NCBI RefSeq assembly: GCF_000590885.1
Contig: NZ_JFHN01000020.1
Coordinates: forward strand, 1 to 64,000
Origin: Erwinia mallotivora
GTDB taxonomy: Bacteria > Pseudomonadota > Gammaproteobacteria > Enterobacterales > Enterobacteriaceae
Length of the DNA: 64,000 bases
Direction of reading: 5' to 3'
Part shown: piece after piece, positions 36,793 to 46,299 of the stretch
Position numbering within the stretch: position 1 is the stretch's first letter
How the letters are laid out: the number at the start of each line of letters is the position of its first letter
The notes under the pieces: model-generated
What the model was told of the DNA's origin: nothing
Database searches by the model: none
Seen by the model: only the letters and a program-made list of their open reading frames with translations
Program-made: the position numbers and the translations under genes

Positions 36793-37224
36793 TTAACATT
36801 CACCTTCATCACCCAGACCATAAGTACACTCCGTTGGGTCAAACCAGCGATAATCCCGCTGATACAGGTGTATTGTTTCACCATTATCCAGCAAAAGACT
36901 GGCTGTTCCACTGGAATACAAACTCCATTCTGCACTAGTGCCATCATTCCAGATTAACTTACCTGTAGAAAAGCAGGGAGTATAACGGTCTTCGTTAACC
37001 ACGAACCCCTCAACAGGCTGGGCTTTGTTGAAAAAATCCAGTATCTGTTTACGCGTGGGTTGGAATTTTTTACATTCCTTTTTTATATTTTCATCTTTCA
37101 ATGACCATGAAACTGTCTGGCCCTTGTCAATATCAGTCAGTGTTTTCACTTTGCCCTTCTGGCTACATGCAGCTGTTAAAAAAACGAGTAATAGCGGCAA
37201 TAAATATTTTTTTATATTTACCAT
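36793..37224 (-). CDS. Periplasmic lipoprotein, candidate immunity protein to the adjacent amidase
   Basis: 143 residues. A lipoprotein signal peptide (MVNIKKYLLPLLLVFLTAAC) has a clear lipobox LTAAC; Ser at position +2 predicts outer-membrane sorting. The mature part is small and has no family I can name. Its start overlaps the amidase stop by 7 bases, the tight coupling usual for effector-immunity pairs. A periplasmic location is where protection against a peptidoglycan amidase would be needed. The role is inferred from context. Confidence 0.7.
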   Translation of the reverse strand: MVNIKKYLLPLLLVFLTAACSQKGKVKTLTDIDKGQTVSWSLKDENIKKECKKFQPTRKQILDFFNKAQPVEGFVVNEDRYTPCFSTGKLIWNDGTSAEWSLYSSGTASLLLDNGETIHLYQRDYRWFDPTECTYGLGDEGEC

Positions 37225-37832
37225 GTTGCAGTACTCGCTTCCGTTAGATTTTTCCTTCCAACATCAGGATGACGATAAACTTCATTAAGAGAGACTCTAA
37301 GTGTTTCTGATAATTCTTTCACCAACCATTTTAATGACTCATTTTGTCTGTCATTAACAGGTTCATATATATCCTCATTGTTTATTCTTCTTGCCTTACC
37401 AACAATCTCTATTCCAATGGAATCGGCATTATAAGGATATCTGTCTGGAAAACTCTTACTGGCTTTATAGCGGTGTACTGTTTTTGATCTTTCCCTGATA
37501 TTTTTAATCTTATCCATACCTGTTACTTTTTTTAACTCCTGTGGGCTACATATTTTTTTCATTAAACAACGCGATTGCAAAAACCCCACATAGTTAGTTA
37601 TTTTTTGTAATGAAGCAGTCTGATAAATCTTGCCATCTTTAGCTATCAGGAAGTGAGCACCATTAGCCCCACTATTCTGATAACTGTTAAAAATACTGTT
37701 GGCTGTTGTACTGTCTGTCTGATGTACAACAATCCCGTTTACTTTATCCAGCTTACCACGCTCTATTGAACTGAATCTCTTAACAATAATACGTTCAGCA
37801 TCGACTAAACCATTTTTATCGATAAATAACAT
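37218..37832 (-). CDS. PGRP/Amidase_2-type N-acetylmuramoyl-L-alanine amidase, candidate T6SS effector
   Basis: 204 residues. Amidase_2 features: His37 in NGIVVHQTDS, His60 in GANGAHFLI, ADSIGIEIVG, and His188 in VYRHPDVGRK. His37 and His188 are the likely zinc ligands. The C-terminus lacks the usual KxDPG tail and ends ...LTEASTATW, so the third ligand is unclear. There is no signal peptide, as expected for a protein carried by Hcp into a target periplasm, where it would cut the MurNAc-L-Ala bond. It lies 27 bases after hcp and overlaps the lipoprotein gene. Confidence 0.8.
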   Translation of the reverse strand: MLFIDKNGLVDAERIIVKRFSSIERGKLDKVNGIVVHQTDSTTANSIFNSYQNSGANGAHFLIAKDGKIYQTASLQKITNYVGFLQSRCLMKKICSPQELKKVTGMDKIKNIRERSKTVHRYKASKSFPDRYPYNADSIGIEIVGKARRINNEDIYEPVNDRQNESLKWLVKELSETLRVSLNEVYRHPDVGRKNLTEASTATW

Positions 37833-37859
37833 AGTTATATTCCTTTATATCACTGGTAC

Positions 37860-38342
37860 TTAAATAGTTGTATTGGATTTAATGTCATATCCCATGGAAA
37901 CCGTACCTGCTGTACTTCCCTGTGCATTCTGTAAGACATAGTCAATTACTACTCTGGAGAACGCCAGTCTTACCGCCTCGCGTGGTGCGCGCATTGTGTT
38001 ATAATAAACAGGATGTACGGCGGTGATAATAATTTTCTGAAGGGTAATGCGCAGATACTCCAGCGGTGAACCGCCAGCTTTTCTGACCGTCAAAATGACT
38101 TCAGGAATATGTTTCCCGGTCAGGCAATACTGAAGAAGACTGGGACTGGATTTATCGATATAGTGCTCAAAATTGAGGTCCTCAACAGTACATTTCCCCG
38201 CACCTCCACCTCTACCAGAATGCATATTTGATGTCTGGCTAACAGACCAGTCCCAGTTAAGTACCTCAATCTCTCCTTTAAAGGTTGAATCCTGAGATTC
38301 ACCTTCGATACCATCAATTTTTATAAAAATATCCTGAGCCAT
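37860..38342 (-). CDS. hcp: Type VI secretion tube protein Hcp (orphan)
   Basis: 160 residues beginning MAQDIFIKIDGIEGES, the usual Hcp N-terminus. Conserved blocks include GEIEVLNWDWSVSQ, VEDLNFEHYIDKSSP and a variable C-terminal tail. Hcp hexamers stack as the T6SS tube and chaperone small effectors. The open frame extends 46 codons upstream, but that part is resolvase-relic sequence; ATG 38342 has AAGGA at good spacing. No other T6SS structural genes are in the window, so this is an orphan hcp-effector-immunity cassette. Confidence 0.92.
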   Translation of the reverse strand: MAQDIFIKIDGIEGESQDSTFKGEIEVLNWDWSVSQTSNMHSGRGGGAGKCTVEDLNFEHYIDKSSPSLLQYCLTGKHIPEVILTVRKAGGSPLEYLRITLQKIIITAVHPVYYNTMRAPREAVRLAFSRVVIDYVLQNAQGSTAGTVSMGYDIKSNTTI

Positions 38343-38368
38343 AACTCGTCCTTGTATGAACAGAATGT

Positions 38369-38522
38369 TTACTGCTTTTCTCTGCCTCGTATGAGCGTCC
38401 GGTAAACTGTCGGTCGCGACACTGAAAACAGTTCTTCCAGAACACTGATAGAATGTTACCCTCTGCTCTGCATACGACACAGTTCCTGCTGTTGCTTCTC
38501 TGATAAGTTACCAGGTTTCATG
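38369..38522 (-). pseudogene. C-terminal relic of a serine recombinase (resolvase/invertase)
   Basis: Read leftwards, one frame gives KPGNLSEKQQQELC...QSRG, a stop codon, then SISVLEELFSVSRPTVYR and TLIRGREKQ before a stop. This is the DNA-binding helix-turn-helix end of Hin/Tn3-resolvase-type recombinases, with an internal nonsense codon and no catalytic domain. It abuts the hcp start and suggests the cassette arrived with a mobile element. Confidence 0.65.
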
Positions 38523-38606
38523 AATTGTTCAAGAAGACAATCAGATACCCTCCCCCTAAACTTGATGGGTCTGGCTATGCGATTGCGGAGGAAAATACAA
38601 CGGCAG

Positions 38607-38642
38607 TTACTCTGCGGATTATTCTTCTAATCCGCAGAGTAA
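38607..38642. terminator. 15-bp perfect inverted repeat (possible terminator of the sgb operon)
   Basis: TTACTCTGCGGATTA (38607-38621) and TAATCCGCAGAGTAA (38628-38642) around TTCTTC. It lies about 90 bases downstream of the last sgb gene and could terminate it, but no U tract follows. Its place at the island edge also allows a recombination-site role. Confidence 0.5.
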
Positions 38643-38733
38643 TATCGAAGAGTGGTAATAATTAAATACCTGTTACTTCCGATGTTCCACAAAACAAAGT
38701 GCTAATGTTTTATGCCCGGTTTGAAAATGACAC

Positions 38734-39432
38734 TCATTGTCCGTAATAAGCATTTTTACCGTGTTTCCTCAGAAAGTGTTTATCCAGTAATTGTTTTTGC
38801 ATGCTGTCAATTGCCGGCTTCAACTGACGAGAGAAAATCCCCATGTAGGCCACCTCTTCCAGCACCACGGCATTGTGTACGGCAGCAGATGCATCTTTCC
38901 CCCAGGCAAAAGGTCCGTGGGCATTAATTAACACGCCGGGAATATCCGTGGGGCTGATACCTCGTGACTGGAATGTCTCAATAATAACCTGCCCGGTATT
39001 GTGTTCGTAATCATTCACAATTTCCTGTTCAGTCATTAAACGCGTACAGGGGATGGTGCCGTAGAAATAGTCTGCATGCGTGGTTCCCAGCGCTGGCAGA
39101 TCCTGCCCCGCCTGGGACCAGATGGTGGCATGACGGGAATGGGTATGAACAATGCCGCCAATATCATTAAAAGCACGGTAAAGCGCCAGATGGGTTGCCG
39201 TATCAGATGATGGCTTTTTCTTACCCTCAATAACGCGGCCACTCTCCAAATCAAGCACCACGATATCCTCCACCGTCATGTTGTCGTACTCAACGCCGGA
39301 TGGCTTGATGGCGACCTGATTGCTGTCGCGGTCGATAGCACTGACGTTACCCCAGGTAAAGGTGACGAGTTGATGGCGAGGTAAGGCTAAATTCGCTTCA
39401 AGCACCTGTTGTTTCAGCATCTGTAAACTCAT
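38734..39432 (-). CDS. sgbE: L-ribulose-5-phosphate 4-epimerase
   Basis: A 232-residue class II aldolase-like epimerase converting L-ribulose 5-phosphate to D-xylulose 5-phosphate. Visible are the phosphate-binding GNVSAID and KPSGVEYD, and the zinc ligands in HTHSRHAT and, later, NAHGPFAWG. Best matched to SgbE/UlaF. Its start overlaps the sgbU stop by 4 bases. Confidence 0.93.
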   Translation of the reverse strand: MSLQMLKQQVLEANLALPRHQLVTFTWGNVSAIDRDSNQVAIKPSGVEYDNMTVEDIVVLDLESGRVIEGKKKPSSDTATHLALYRAFNDIGGIVHTHSRHATIWSQAGQDLPALGTTHADYFYGTIPCTRLMTEQEIVNDYEHNTGQVIIETFQSRGISPTDIPGVLINAHGPFAWGKDASAAVHNAVVLEEVAYMGIFSRQLKPAIDSMQKQLLDKHFLRKHGKNAYYGQ

Positions 39433-40289
39433 TGTAATCCCCCTTCCTGCATTTTTTGTTCAATCCAGCGCCGTGCCTGCACGATTTCTGCCACCGGTTC
39501 CTCTGCTTTCTCTGTCCACATCTCAATAAGAAATGAGCCGCGGTAGTTAAGCTGCTTTAAGGTGCGGAAAACGCTGACAAAATCGACACAGCCCTCTCCA
39601 AAAGGAACATCACGAAACTGGCCTGGTGAACTGGCGGTCACCGGCTGGGTGTCTTTAAGGTGAATCGCAGCGATGCGATCAATTCCCAGAGTGAGTTCAG
39701 CCGTGACATCATTACCCCACGCGCTGAGGTTGCCGACGTCGGGATAAACAGAAAACCAGGGTGATGCCTGCTGTTTTTCCCACTTTTTCCATTTGCTGAT
39801 GGCGTTGATAAATTCAGTGTCCATAATTTCCACCGCCAGCATGACCTGAGCAGCAGCGGCGCGCTCTACCGCGCGTGACAAACCCTCTGCAAAGCGAGCC
39901 TCGGTGCCTTCATCATGGGGTTCGTAGTAGACGTCATATCCCGCCAGCTGGATGGTGCGGATCCCGACATCTCTGGCAAGCTGAATGGCGCGTTCCATCA
40001 GTTCATCTGCCCGCTGGCGCGTTGCTGCATCCCGGCTGCCAAAGGGAAAACGCCGATGCCCGGACAGGCATAAAGACGGGATGCTGACGCCGGTTTCAAT
40101 CATGGCGTTGACCAGTGAAAGGCGCTGCTCCTTACTCCAGTCCAGCCTTGCCAGTCTTTCATCAGTCTCATCAATCGACATCTCGACAAAGTTGAAGCCA
40201 CATGCTTTAGCCAGTGCCAGTCGCTCAGGCCAGGTAAGATGTGCAGGTAGTGCTTTTTCGTAGATCCCCAGTGGATGCTGTCGTCTCAT
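39429..40289 (-). CDS. sgbU: L-xylulose-5-phosphate 3-epimerase
   Basis: A 286-residue TIM-barrel epimerase (xylose-isomerase-like fold) converting L-xylulose 5-phosphate to L-ribulose 5-phosphate, matching SgbU/UlaE. Features include LGIYEKALP at the start, [22 protein letters not shown] and the metal-binding [26 protein letters not shown] and IEMWTE. 4-base overlaps with both neighbours. Confidence 0.93.
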   Translation of the reverse strand: MRRQHPLGIYEKALPAHLTWPERLALAKACGFNFVEMSIDETDERLARLDWSKEQRLSLVNAMIETGVSIPSLCLSGHRRFPFGSRDAATRQRADELMERAIQLARDVGIRTIQLAGYDVYYEPHDEGTEARFAEGLSRAVERAAAAQVMLAVEIMDTEFINAISKWKKWEKQQASPWFSVYPDVGNLSAWGNDVTAELTLGIDRIAAIHLKDTQPVTASSPGQFRDVPFGEGCVDFVSVFRTLKQLNYRGSFLIEMWTEKAEEPVAEIVQARRWIEQKMQEGGLQ

Positions 40290-40942
40290 TGCTTTCCCCA
40301 GATATTGGCAATTGCCTGATGAAACTGATTTGCAGTGGCTAAGCCACTGGTGCTGTCACTCAGCGCCCGCCCGGCAATGAATGCCTTTACATCGATATTG
40401 CGAAACAGCGGTAATTCTTCGGGGGTGATGCCGCCGGTGACAGAGAGTGCAAACCCCATATCCGACAACGTCTGCATAGCGTCAAGATCGTGCTGGCTCC
40501 ATTGCTGGCCGCCAGCCTGCGCATCACGGCCTCGGTGATAAATCGCCTGCGTCAGACCAAGGTTGCGCCACTGGCGCGCATCCTCTGTTGTCCAGTGACC
40601 AAACAACTCAATCTGAATGTCGCCCTGATAGCGCCCCGCCACCTCCAGCGCGGTGGCAAAAGTAGCCAGCGGCGCAGCACAGATAACCGTCATCCAGTTG
40701 GCCCCTGCTTTGAACGCCATTTCCGCCAGCGTCGCGCCGGCGTCAGCAACTTTGAAGTCGGCCACCAGGGTTTTGTTCGGATGCTGGCTGCGGAGGCGGG
40801 ATATCGCTTCAATACCCGCGCTGAAGCATAAAATCGTACCCGCTTCGATGATGTCGACATCGTGATGAAGCAACTCTGCCGTGCGCAGCGCAGCATCCAG
40901 GTCGGTGTGGTCCAGCGCCAGCTGGAGTAAAGGAAGACTCAT
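40286..40942 (-). CDS. sgbH: 3-keto-L-gulonate-6-phosphate decarboxylase
   Basis: A 218-residue OMP-decarboxylase-superfamily barrel making L-xylulose 5-phosphate from 3-keto-L-gulonate 6-phosphate. It has the family pattern ADFKVADAG (Mg/substrate acid-lysine cluster), EAGT near the N-terminus, and SVTGGI with a phosphate-binding C-terminal loop (IAGRALS). Matches SgbH/UlaD. Confidence 0.93.
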   Translation of the reverse strand: MSLPLLQLALDHTDLDAALRTAELLHHDVDIIEAGTILCFSAGIEAISRLRSQHPNKTLVADFKVADAGATLAEMAFKAGANWMTVICAAPLATFATALEVAGRYQGDIQIELFGHWTTEDARQWRNLGLTQAIYHRGRDAQAGGQQWSQHDLDAMQTLSDMGFALSVTGGITPEELPLFRNIDVKAFIAGRALSDSTSGLATANQFHQAIANIWGKQ

Positions 40943-42420
40943 AAATAAACTCCTTGTACCGCTTTCAGTGCATCGACCAACTTCTGATAGCTTTGGTATT
41001 TTTTCTGATAGCGTTCATGCCGGTTCAAATCAGGCTGCCAGGTGACAATCTGTGGATTAAGCGCCTGCTGCGCCCGTTGTAATGAGGCATATACCCCCGT
41101 GCCGGTGAGCGCGACCAGAGCCGCGCCAAGGCATCCGCTTTCAGCAATCTGCGGTACTTCTACGGGCAGACCGCTCGCATCAGCAAACATTTGCATCCAG
41201 GGCGCGGAACGTGTGGGACCACCACTGAGTCGCAGTGCCGTGGCGTGTGGAAAACGCTGTCGAATGCGATTGAGATGAGTAAGATGCGAGAACACCACCC
41301 CTTCGTAGATGGCCTGAACCAGGTGACCGCGCGTGTGGCCAGCCTGCATCCCCAGAAAAGTTCCATGCACTTCTGCACCGGCATTGCAGCCGTACAAAAA
41401 AGGCATGAAAAACAGTGAACTACTGGCTGCGGGCAACTCAGCAACCCAGTTATTCAACTGCTGATAGTCATTAATCCCCCACTGCTGGCAAAACCACTCC
41501 AGATTAGCTGCCGACGTTGGGCTGGCATCATGAATGATGAACTGATTGTCGATAGCGTAGCGGCCATAGACATAGGGGTAGTCCGTCTCGTTACTGATGC
41601 AGTCGGTTATGCCACTGGTCACCGACCAGGTGCCCATCACGGCGTTAAGCCGGGTATCGTCATGAAGTCCCGCACAGATTGCCGTGGAAACCACATCAAA
41701 CAGGCCACCTACAACAGGGATGCCCGCGGGTAATCCACACAGTTGCGTCGCCTGTTCAGTAACATAACCGGCGATTTCGGTTGGGCCGATGATGGGAGGC
41801 AGTGAGGAGACGATTTCCCCGATATCCAGCGTATCCGCCAGTGCAGCGGACCAGCCGCCGCTCTGCATGCTGTACAGGTTGGATTCAGAAATGTTTGTTT
41901 CTTCGCAAGCCAGTTTGCCCGTCAGGCAGAACCGCAGATAATCATGCGCCATCAGCACACTGCCGATGGCGGCATAGCGCTCGGGTTCATGCTCTTTGAT
42001 CCAACGCAGCAACGATACCGGATGTCCGGTCCACAGGGTCTGGCGCGTTTCAGGGTACAACTGCTGCGGTATCCCTTCTCTTTGCCATTGCTGCACAATC
42101 GTCAGCGCCCGGCGATCGGATGAAAGGATGCCATTACCCAACGGCTGATGTTGTTTGTCCAGTAAGAACAGGCCCTTACCCTGAGCAGAAATCCCTACCC
42201 CTGCAACCTCAGAGGCATTCAGTTTGCTTTGTTGCAGCACATCGCGTATCACAACCGCAGCCTGCTGCCACAACAGCGACATATCGCGCTCGGCACGACC
42301 AGGTTCAGGCACCAGCACCGGCAGGTTCTGCCGTGCTACCGCCAGTTCGCGCCCCTGCGCGTCATAGAGTCCGGCTTTGATAAAGGTTCCGCCGCAATCC
42401 AGCCCTAACCAGCTTTTCAT
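40939..42420 (-). CDS. lyxK: L-xylulokinase (3-keto-L-gulonate kinase in this pathway)
   Basis: A 493-residue FGGY-family kinase. It has LGLDCGGTFIKAGL at the N-terminus (phosphate 1 motif), a central GISAQGKGL, the FGGY signature region LSGGPTRSAPWMQMFADA, and a C-terminal ALVALTGTGVY. In the yia/sgb context it phosphorylates 3-keto-L-gulonate or L-xylulose. 4-base overlaps on both sides. Confidence 0.9.
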   Translation of the reverse strand: MKSWLGLDCGGTFIKAGLYDAQGRELAVARQNLPVLVPEPGRAERDMSLLWQQAAVVIRDVLQQSKLNASEVAGVGISAQGKGLFLLDKQHQPLGNGILSSDRRALTIVQQWQREGIPQQLYPETRQTLWTGHPVSLLRWIKEHEPERYAAIGSVLMAHDYLRFCLTGKLACEETNISESNLYSMQSGGWSAALADTLDIGEIVSSLPPIIGPTEIAGYVTEQATQLCGLPAGIPVVGGLFDVVSTAICAGLHDDTRLNAVMGTWSVTSGITDCISNETDYPYVYGRYAIDNQFIIHDASPTSAANLEWFCQQWGINDYQQLNNWVAELPAASSSLFFMPFLYGCNAGAEVHGTFLGMQAGHTRGHLVQAIYEGVVFSHLTHLNRIRQRFPHATALRLSGGPTRSAPWMQMFADASGLPVEVPQIAESGCLGAALVALTGTGVYASLQRAQQALNPQIVTWQPDLNRHERYQKKYQSYQKLVDALKAVQGVYL

Positions 42421-43712
42421 GCCGCCTCCCGTTCAGGCGAATCACAGTGCCTGGGCAGCGTCAACGCCAGCACAGAAGCCATGGCCAGCGAGATGGCCAG
42501 ACTGTAAATCCCCACATCTTTGCTGTATTCCGCGATCAATATCCCCACCATATACGGCCCGCAGAATCCCCCCAGGTTACCCAGTGCATTTATCAGACCG
42601 CGTGCGCCACCCGCGACTTCGGCATGAAAGAGGCGCGGGGGAATACTCCAGAACACACCCGCAGCAGACTGGATAAACACGCCACACCCCACAAGGGCGG
42701 CATAGGACCACCAGATATGTGCCTTCAGGACCACTGACATCGCCATACAGATGGCGAATCCAGCGAGTGGCAGCGCAACGAAGATTCTGCGACGGCCGCT
42801 GGCGTCGGAAAGTATTGAGAACAGGAACATGCCCAAAATGGCACCGACGTAAGGCAAAATGGCCAGTATTCCCACCTTCTCTGCATTGCCGTTGGTCAGC
42901 CCTTTCAGAATGGTCGGCAGCCACAGGGTGTAGCCATATATCCCGGTCTGATAGAAGAAATTGACGAGGATCAGTCGCCACATGACGGGCTCACGCATCA
43001 CCCGGCTCAACGAGGCTTTGCGCATATTCTTACCCTTGATCATCAACTGTTCGTCATGAAGGGTTTTGATCAGATACTGCTTCTCAGCCGCAGAAATCCA
43101 GCTGGCTTCCTCAGGACGATTGCTGATGGTAAAAACCCAGAGAAGCATGACAAAAACCGATAACACGCCCTCAACGAAGAACAGCATGCGCCAGTCCCAG
43201 TTGGTAATTATCCAACCCGATAACGGTGCCGTAATGATGCCGGCAATGGGGACAAACATGATCACAATGGCATTGGCACGTCCCCGCTCTTTATCCGGGA
43301 ACCAGTTGCCTATCATGGTCAGCACCACGGGCAGCATCCCACCTTCTGCAACACCCAGTGCAAAGCGCAGCACCAGTAAGTGATACTGACTGGTGGCAAG
43401 GCCGGTCAGGATCGAAATCACCGCCCACGCCACCAGTGACCAGCCGATAAAACGCTTGCCGTTTCCGTGTACCGCCAGTTTCCCCCCCGGAACCTGTAGA
43501 AACAGGTAGCCGATAAAGAAGATGCCGCCGGCAAGTCCAGCCATAGACGCACTGATACCCAGTTCGGCGTCCATGCCGCCCGGCATAGCAAAGGCAATAT
43601 TGACGCGGTCCATGTATGAGATGATGCAGGTAATCAGAACAGGCGGAATGATATACAGCCACCGTAATGCAGGTACGTCTGCATGAGCGGGCGCAGTTGA
43701 AGTCAGACTCAT
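42417..43712 (-). CDS. MFS transporter, anion:cation symporter type (YiaX2-like)
   Basis: A 431-residue, 12-helix major facilitator of the ACS family (GudP/ExuT group), with SYMDRVNIAFA in helix 1 and RFALGVAEGGMLPVVLTMI in helix 4. Its position between yiaL and lyxK corresponds to yiaX2 of the Klebsiella oxytoca yia operon. A sugar acid such as 2,3-diketo-L-gulonate or L-gulonate is the probable substrate. Confidence 0.85.
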   Translation of the reverse strand: MSLTSTAPAHADVPALRWLYIIPPVLITCIISYMDRVNIAFAMPGGMDAELGISASMAGLAGGIFFIGYLFLQVPGGKLAVHGNGKRFIGWSLVAWAVISILTGLATSQYHLLVLRFALGVAEGGMLPVVLTMIGNWFPDKERGRANAIVIMFVPIAGIITAPLSGWIITNWDWRMLFFVEGVLSVFVMLLWVFTISNRPEEASWISAAEKQYLIKTLHDEQLMIKGKNMRKASLSRVMREPVMWRLILVNFFYQTGIYGYTLWLPTILKGLTNGNAEKVGILAILPYVGAILGMFLFSILSDASGRRRIFVALPLAGFAICMAMSVVLKAHIWWSYAALVGCGVFIQSAAGVFWSIPPRLFHAEVAGGARGLINALGNLGGFCGPYMVGILIAEYSKDVGIYSLAISLAMASVLALTLPRHCDSPEREAA

Positions 43713-43724
43713 GTTATTTACCTT

Positions 43725-44195
43725 TTAGTTCACCAGGTCAGCAGTCGGGATCTTCACCACAACTTTACGAATCGCCGCCGGCAAATCCGGCGCGCAGTTA
43801 GGCCGATGAATATCCTGGGGGAAGAACACGGCAAAGCTGCCTGGCACCATACGGATCCAGGTTTCATCAGGGACCTGCTGATAAAAAATGATGTCGCGAT
43901 TTTCGTCATAAGGCTGGTGAACAGCCGCATTTACCGGCTGGCTCGCCACCCCAATCAACTCAGAACCGGCGACCAGGTATTGCACATCGATATGGTGGCG
44001 ATGTGCTTCGGGATAGTTTTCCTGCACCGGCGCAGTCTGAAGATCCAGAACCTGTACCAGCCAGCCGGTTTCGCTGTCTTTATACCGCCCTGCTTCCATG
44101 CCCTTCAGATCCTGACTGGCCAGCCAGGCAATGGCCCGTGCAACAGCCGACGGATAGTGGATGGCTTCTGTATTATCAATGTGCCCGCAGATCAT
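43725..44195 (-). CDS. yiaL: YiaL, YhcH/YjgK/YiaL-family beta-sandwich protein
   Basis: About 156 residues starting MICGHIDNTEAI, matching E. coli YiaL (MIFGHI...). Conserved parts are PEAHRHHIDVQYLVAG, with probable metal-binding His/Glu residues, and GSFAVFFPQDIHRPNC. The family (DUF386) has a cupin-like fold; relatives act on sugar acids, with an isomerase role suggested but unproven here. The longer frame overlaps yiaK; ATG 44195 has GAGGA well placed. Confidence 0.88.
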   Translation of the reverse strand: MICGHIDNTEAIHYPSAVARAIAWLASQDLKGMEAGRYKDSETGWLVQVLDLQTAPVQENYPEAHRHHIDVQYLVAGSELIGVASQPVNAAVHQPYDENRDIIFYQQVPDETWIRMVPGSFAVFFPQDIHRPNCAPDLPAAIRKVVVKIPTADLVN

Positions 44196-44209
44196 AACGT
44201 TATCCTCTG

Positions 44210-45208
44210 TTACAGTGCCTGAATGTGCGTCCACACCCTTTCATCTACCGGAATACCCAGCCGTTCGTTCTCAGCACGCAGCTTCGGAAAACGCTCCCCC
44301 GGCAGACGGACTGCCTGCTGATTCTCGGCACGCTCGGCACCCGTTACAGAAGCGCGGATCCGCTGTAACTTTTGGTCACGCGTTTCGCCGTCAATCAGGC
44401 GATCAACGTCAATGGCCATAAATACCTGTGAGATACCAAACTCATCACCGTTGTCTTCAGTGACCTCAGTTACCGACGCGCCGTTTGAGAGCAGGGTTGC
44501 GAGCATGTCAAGCACGATCGACAGCGCGGACCCTTTCCAGTAACCCATGGGCAAAATGCGGCGGTTTTTTTCGATAGTTCCGGGATCGCGCGTGTATGAA
44601 CCGTCATCATCAAAACCACCATCAACCGGTAAGGTTTTTCCTGCGAGCCGGTTCACTTCCAGCATCCCGTAAGAAAACATCGACATTGACATATCAACCA
44701 TGGTGATTGGCTCACCCGGCACGGCCACAATCAGCGGGTTGGTGCCGATAGTGCAGTTTTTTGCTCCCCATGCCGGCATCACTGCAATTGAGTTTGTCCA
44801 GCAAATGCCAACATAGCCCTTTTCAGCGGCCTGCCAGCCATAACTGCCGCCCCGCATCCAGTGGTTAGCATTGCGTAATGCCACCAGGCCAATGCCATGA
44901 GCGCTGGCCAGCTCCATAGCCCGGTTCATCATGCTGTGCGCGGTGATATTGCCGATGGCACGCCCGGCATCCCACTGTTCAATAGCACCCAGTGACAGCA
45001 CTTTTTCCGCTGAAGCATCAGGGAGGATGTGTCCGGCATCCAGCTGTTGGATGAAACGGCCGAAACGGTTGACGCCATGTGAATACACGCCGTTCAGACT
45101 GGTTTCGGTAAACATCGCGGCACAGGCGGTGGCCTTATCCTCTGACACATTTCGACTTAACAGGACGCGAAGGAATTCCTGGTATAACTGCTGATGACTG
45201 ATTCTCAT
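44210..45208 (-). CDS. yiaK: 2,3-diketo-L-gulonate reductase
   Basis: A 332-residue LDH2/malate-dehydrogenase-family oxidoreductase that reduces 2,3-diketo-L-gulonate to 3-keto-L-gulonate with NADH. It aligns with E. coli YiaK from the chosen start (MRISHQQL); the open frame begins 13 codons earlier. Landmarks are [14 protein letters not shown] [14 protein letters not shown] (catalytic His), [24 protein letters not shown] and [14 protein letters not shown]. First gene of the yiaK-to-sgbE run. Confidence 0.94.
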   Translation of the reverse strand: MRISHQQLYQEFLRVLLSRNVSEDKATACAAMFTETSLNGVYSHGVNRFGRFIQQLDAGHILPDASAEKVLSLGAIEQWDAGRAIGNITAHSMMNRAMELASAHGIGLVALRNANHWMRGGSYGWQAAEKGYVGICWTNSIAVMPAWGAKNCTIGTNPLIVAVPGEPITMVDMSMSMFSYGMLEVNRLAGKTLPVDGGFDDDGSYTRDPGTIEKNRRILPMGYWKGSALSIVLDMLATLLSNGASVTEVTEDNGDEFGISQVFMAIDVDRLIDGETRDQKLQRIRASVTGAERAENQQAVRLPGERFPKLRAENERLGIPVDERVWTHIQAL

Positions 45209-45396
45209 GACGGCTGCATCCTTCTCATTACCCCACCTGAATTTCATATGTTGGAATGTGATTTCAAATAAATACTATGAGGAAAGCAGTAGCGAGTCAA
45301 AGAAATGCGACTTTATTATTTCGTTTAAAATCAGGTAGTTATTTTTTTAGTTGACTTTTGTGATCGTACGCAGATTGGTCAGAATTGAGGCATGGC

Positions 45397-45428
45397 AAAG
45401 CCGGGGAAGGCCATCCTGCCCCGGTTTT
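45397..45428 (-). terminator. Hairpin between the lactonase gene and yiaK
   Basis: AAAGCCGGGG (45397-45406) pairs with CCCCGGTTTT (45419-45428) with one G-T wobble. It lies in the 245-base gap after the SMP-30 gene, so the ABC-lactonase and yiaK-sgbE units may be partly uncoupled, with a separate yiaK promoter downstream of the hairpin. Confidence 0.5.
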
Positions 45429-45453
45429 CAATGCGCGTTATTACCGTGCCGGA

Positions 45454-46287
45454 TTAGTGAAGATGCACCCGGTACAGCGAGGTGGTGGCGGTGATATACA
45501 GCTCGCTGCCATCAGGGCCGCCTAAAGTGCAATTGGATACCCGCTCTGGCAGTGCAATTTTGCCGTGCTTCCGGCCGCCGCTGTCAAAAATGATCACCCC
45601 ATCAGCACAGCTGCAATAGATATTGCCACGACCATCCACACAAAATCCGTCAGGAAAACCCGGCGAGACCTCGACCAAAAAACGCCCTGCTGACAGCTGA
45701 TGACCATCAACGTTATAGACGCGTAACTCCCTGCGTCCTGAAACGGGAAAATCCACCACTGACATATCGGCCACATACAGCAGGCTTTCATCCGGCGAGA
45801 ACGCTAATCCATTGGGGCGTTGCAGGTCGCTGGCGGCGATGGCAAGCTGCCCGCTATCGGGATCAAAGCAGTAAAGATAACAACCTATCACCTGGCTATG
45901 CGCAGCATACCCCTCTTCATCATTGATGATTCCGTAGGGTGGATCGGTAAACCAAATGGTGCCGTCAGAGTGCACAACCACATCATTTGGGGAGTTAAAG
46001 CGCTTGCCTTCCACCCTGTCCACCAACAGTGTCACGCTGCCATCATGTTCAGAGCGACTGATGCCGCGTCGGCCATGCTCACAACTGATTACACGGCCTT
46101 CACCATCGCGGGCATTGCCATTAGCGTAGTTCGAATTGGCCCGCCAGAGGCTTAACTCACCGTTACGCTGCCAGCGGAACATACGGTTGCCTTTTACATC
46201 ACTGAACACCACCGCATCCTGTTCGGGTAACCAGACCGGCCCTTCAGCCCAGATAGCGGGAGAACAAAGTTTTTCAACTTCCATCAC
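45454..46287 (-). CDS. SMP-30/gluconolactonase-family sugar lactonase
   Basis: A 277-residue six-bladed propeller enzyme. EGPVWLP (metal-binding Glu), NSPNDVVVHSDGTIWFTDPPYGI (Asn/Asp ligands), RPNGLAFSPDE and DGFCVDGRGNIY are SMP-30 signatures. It should hydrolyse a sugar-acid lactone in the cytoplasm. In this cluster, a lactone imported by the ABC system and opened to feed YiaK is the natural reading (inference). Its start lies 12 bases after the binding-protein gene. Confidence 0.88.
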   Translation of the reverse strand: MMEVEKLCSPAIWAEGPVWLPEQDAVVFSDVKGNRMFRWQRNGELSLWRANSNYANGNARDGEGRVISCEHGRRGISRSEHDGSVTLLVDRVEGKRFNSPNDVVVHSDGTIWFTDPPYGIINDEEGYAAHSQVIGCYLYCFDPDSGQLAIAASDLQRPNGLAFSPDESLLYVADMSVVDFPVSGRRELRVYNVDGHQLSAGRFLVEVSPGFPDGFCVDGRGNIYCSCADGVIIFDSGGRKHGKIALPERVSNCTLGGPDGSELYITATTSLYRVHLH

Positions 46288-46299
46288 GACTGCCCTCCT

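Noticed and set aside
38343..38480. 46-codon N-terminal extension of Hcp
   Set aside because: The extension is out-of-frame resolvase-relic sequence; MAQDIFIKID with AAGGA upstream is the canonical Hcp start.
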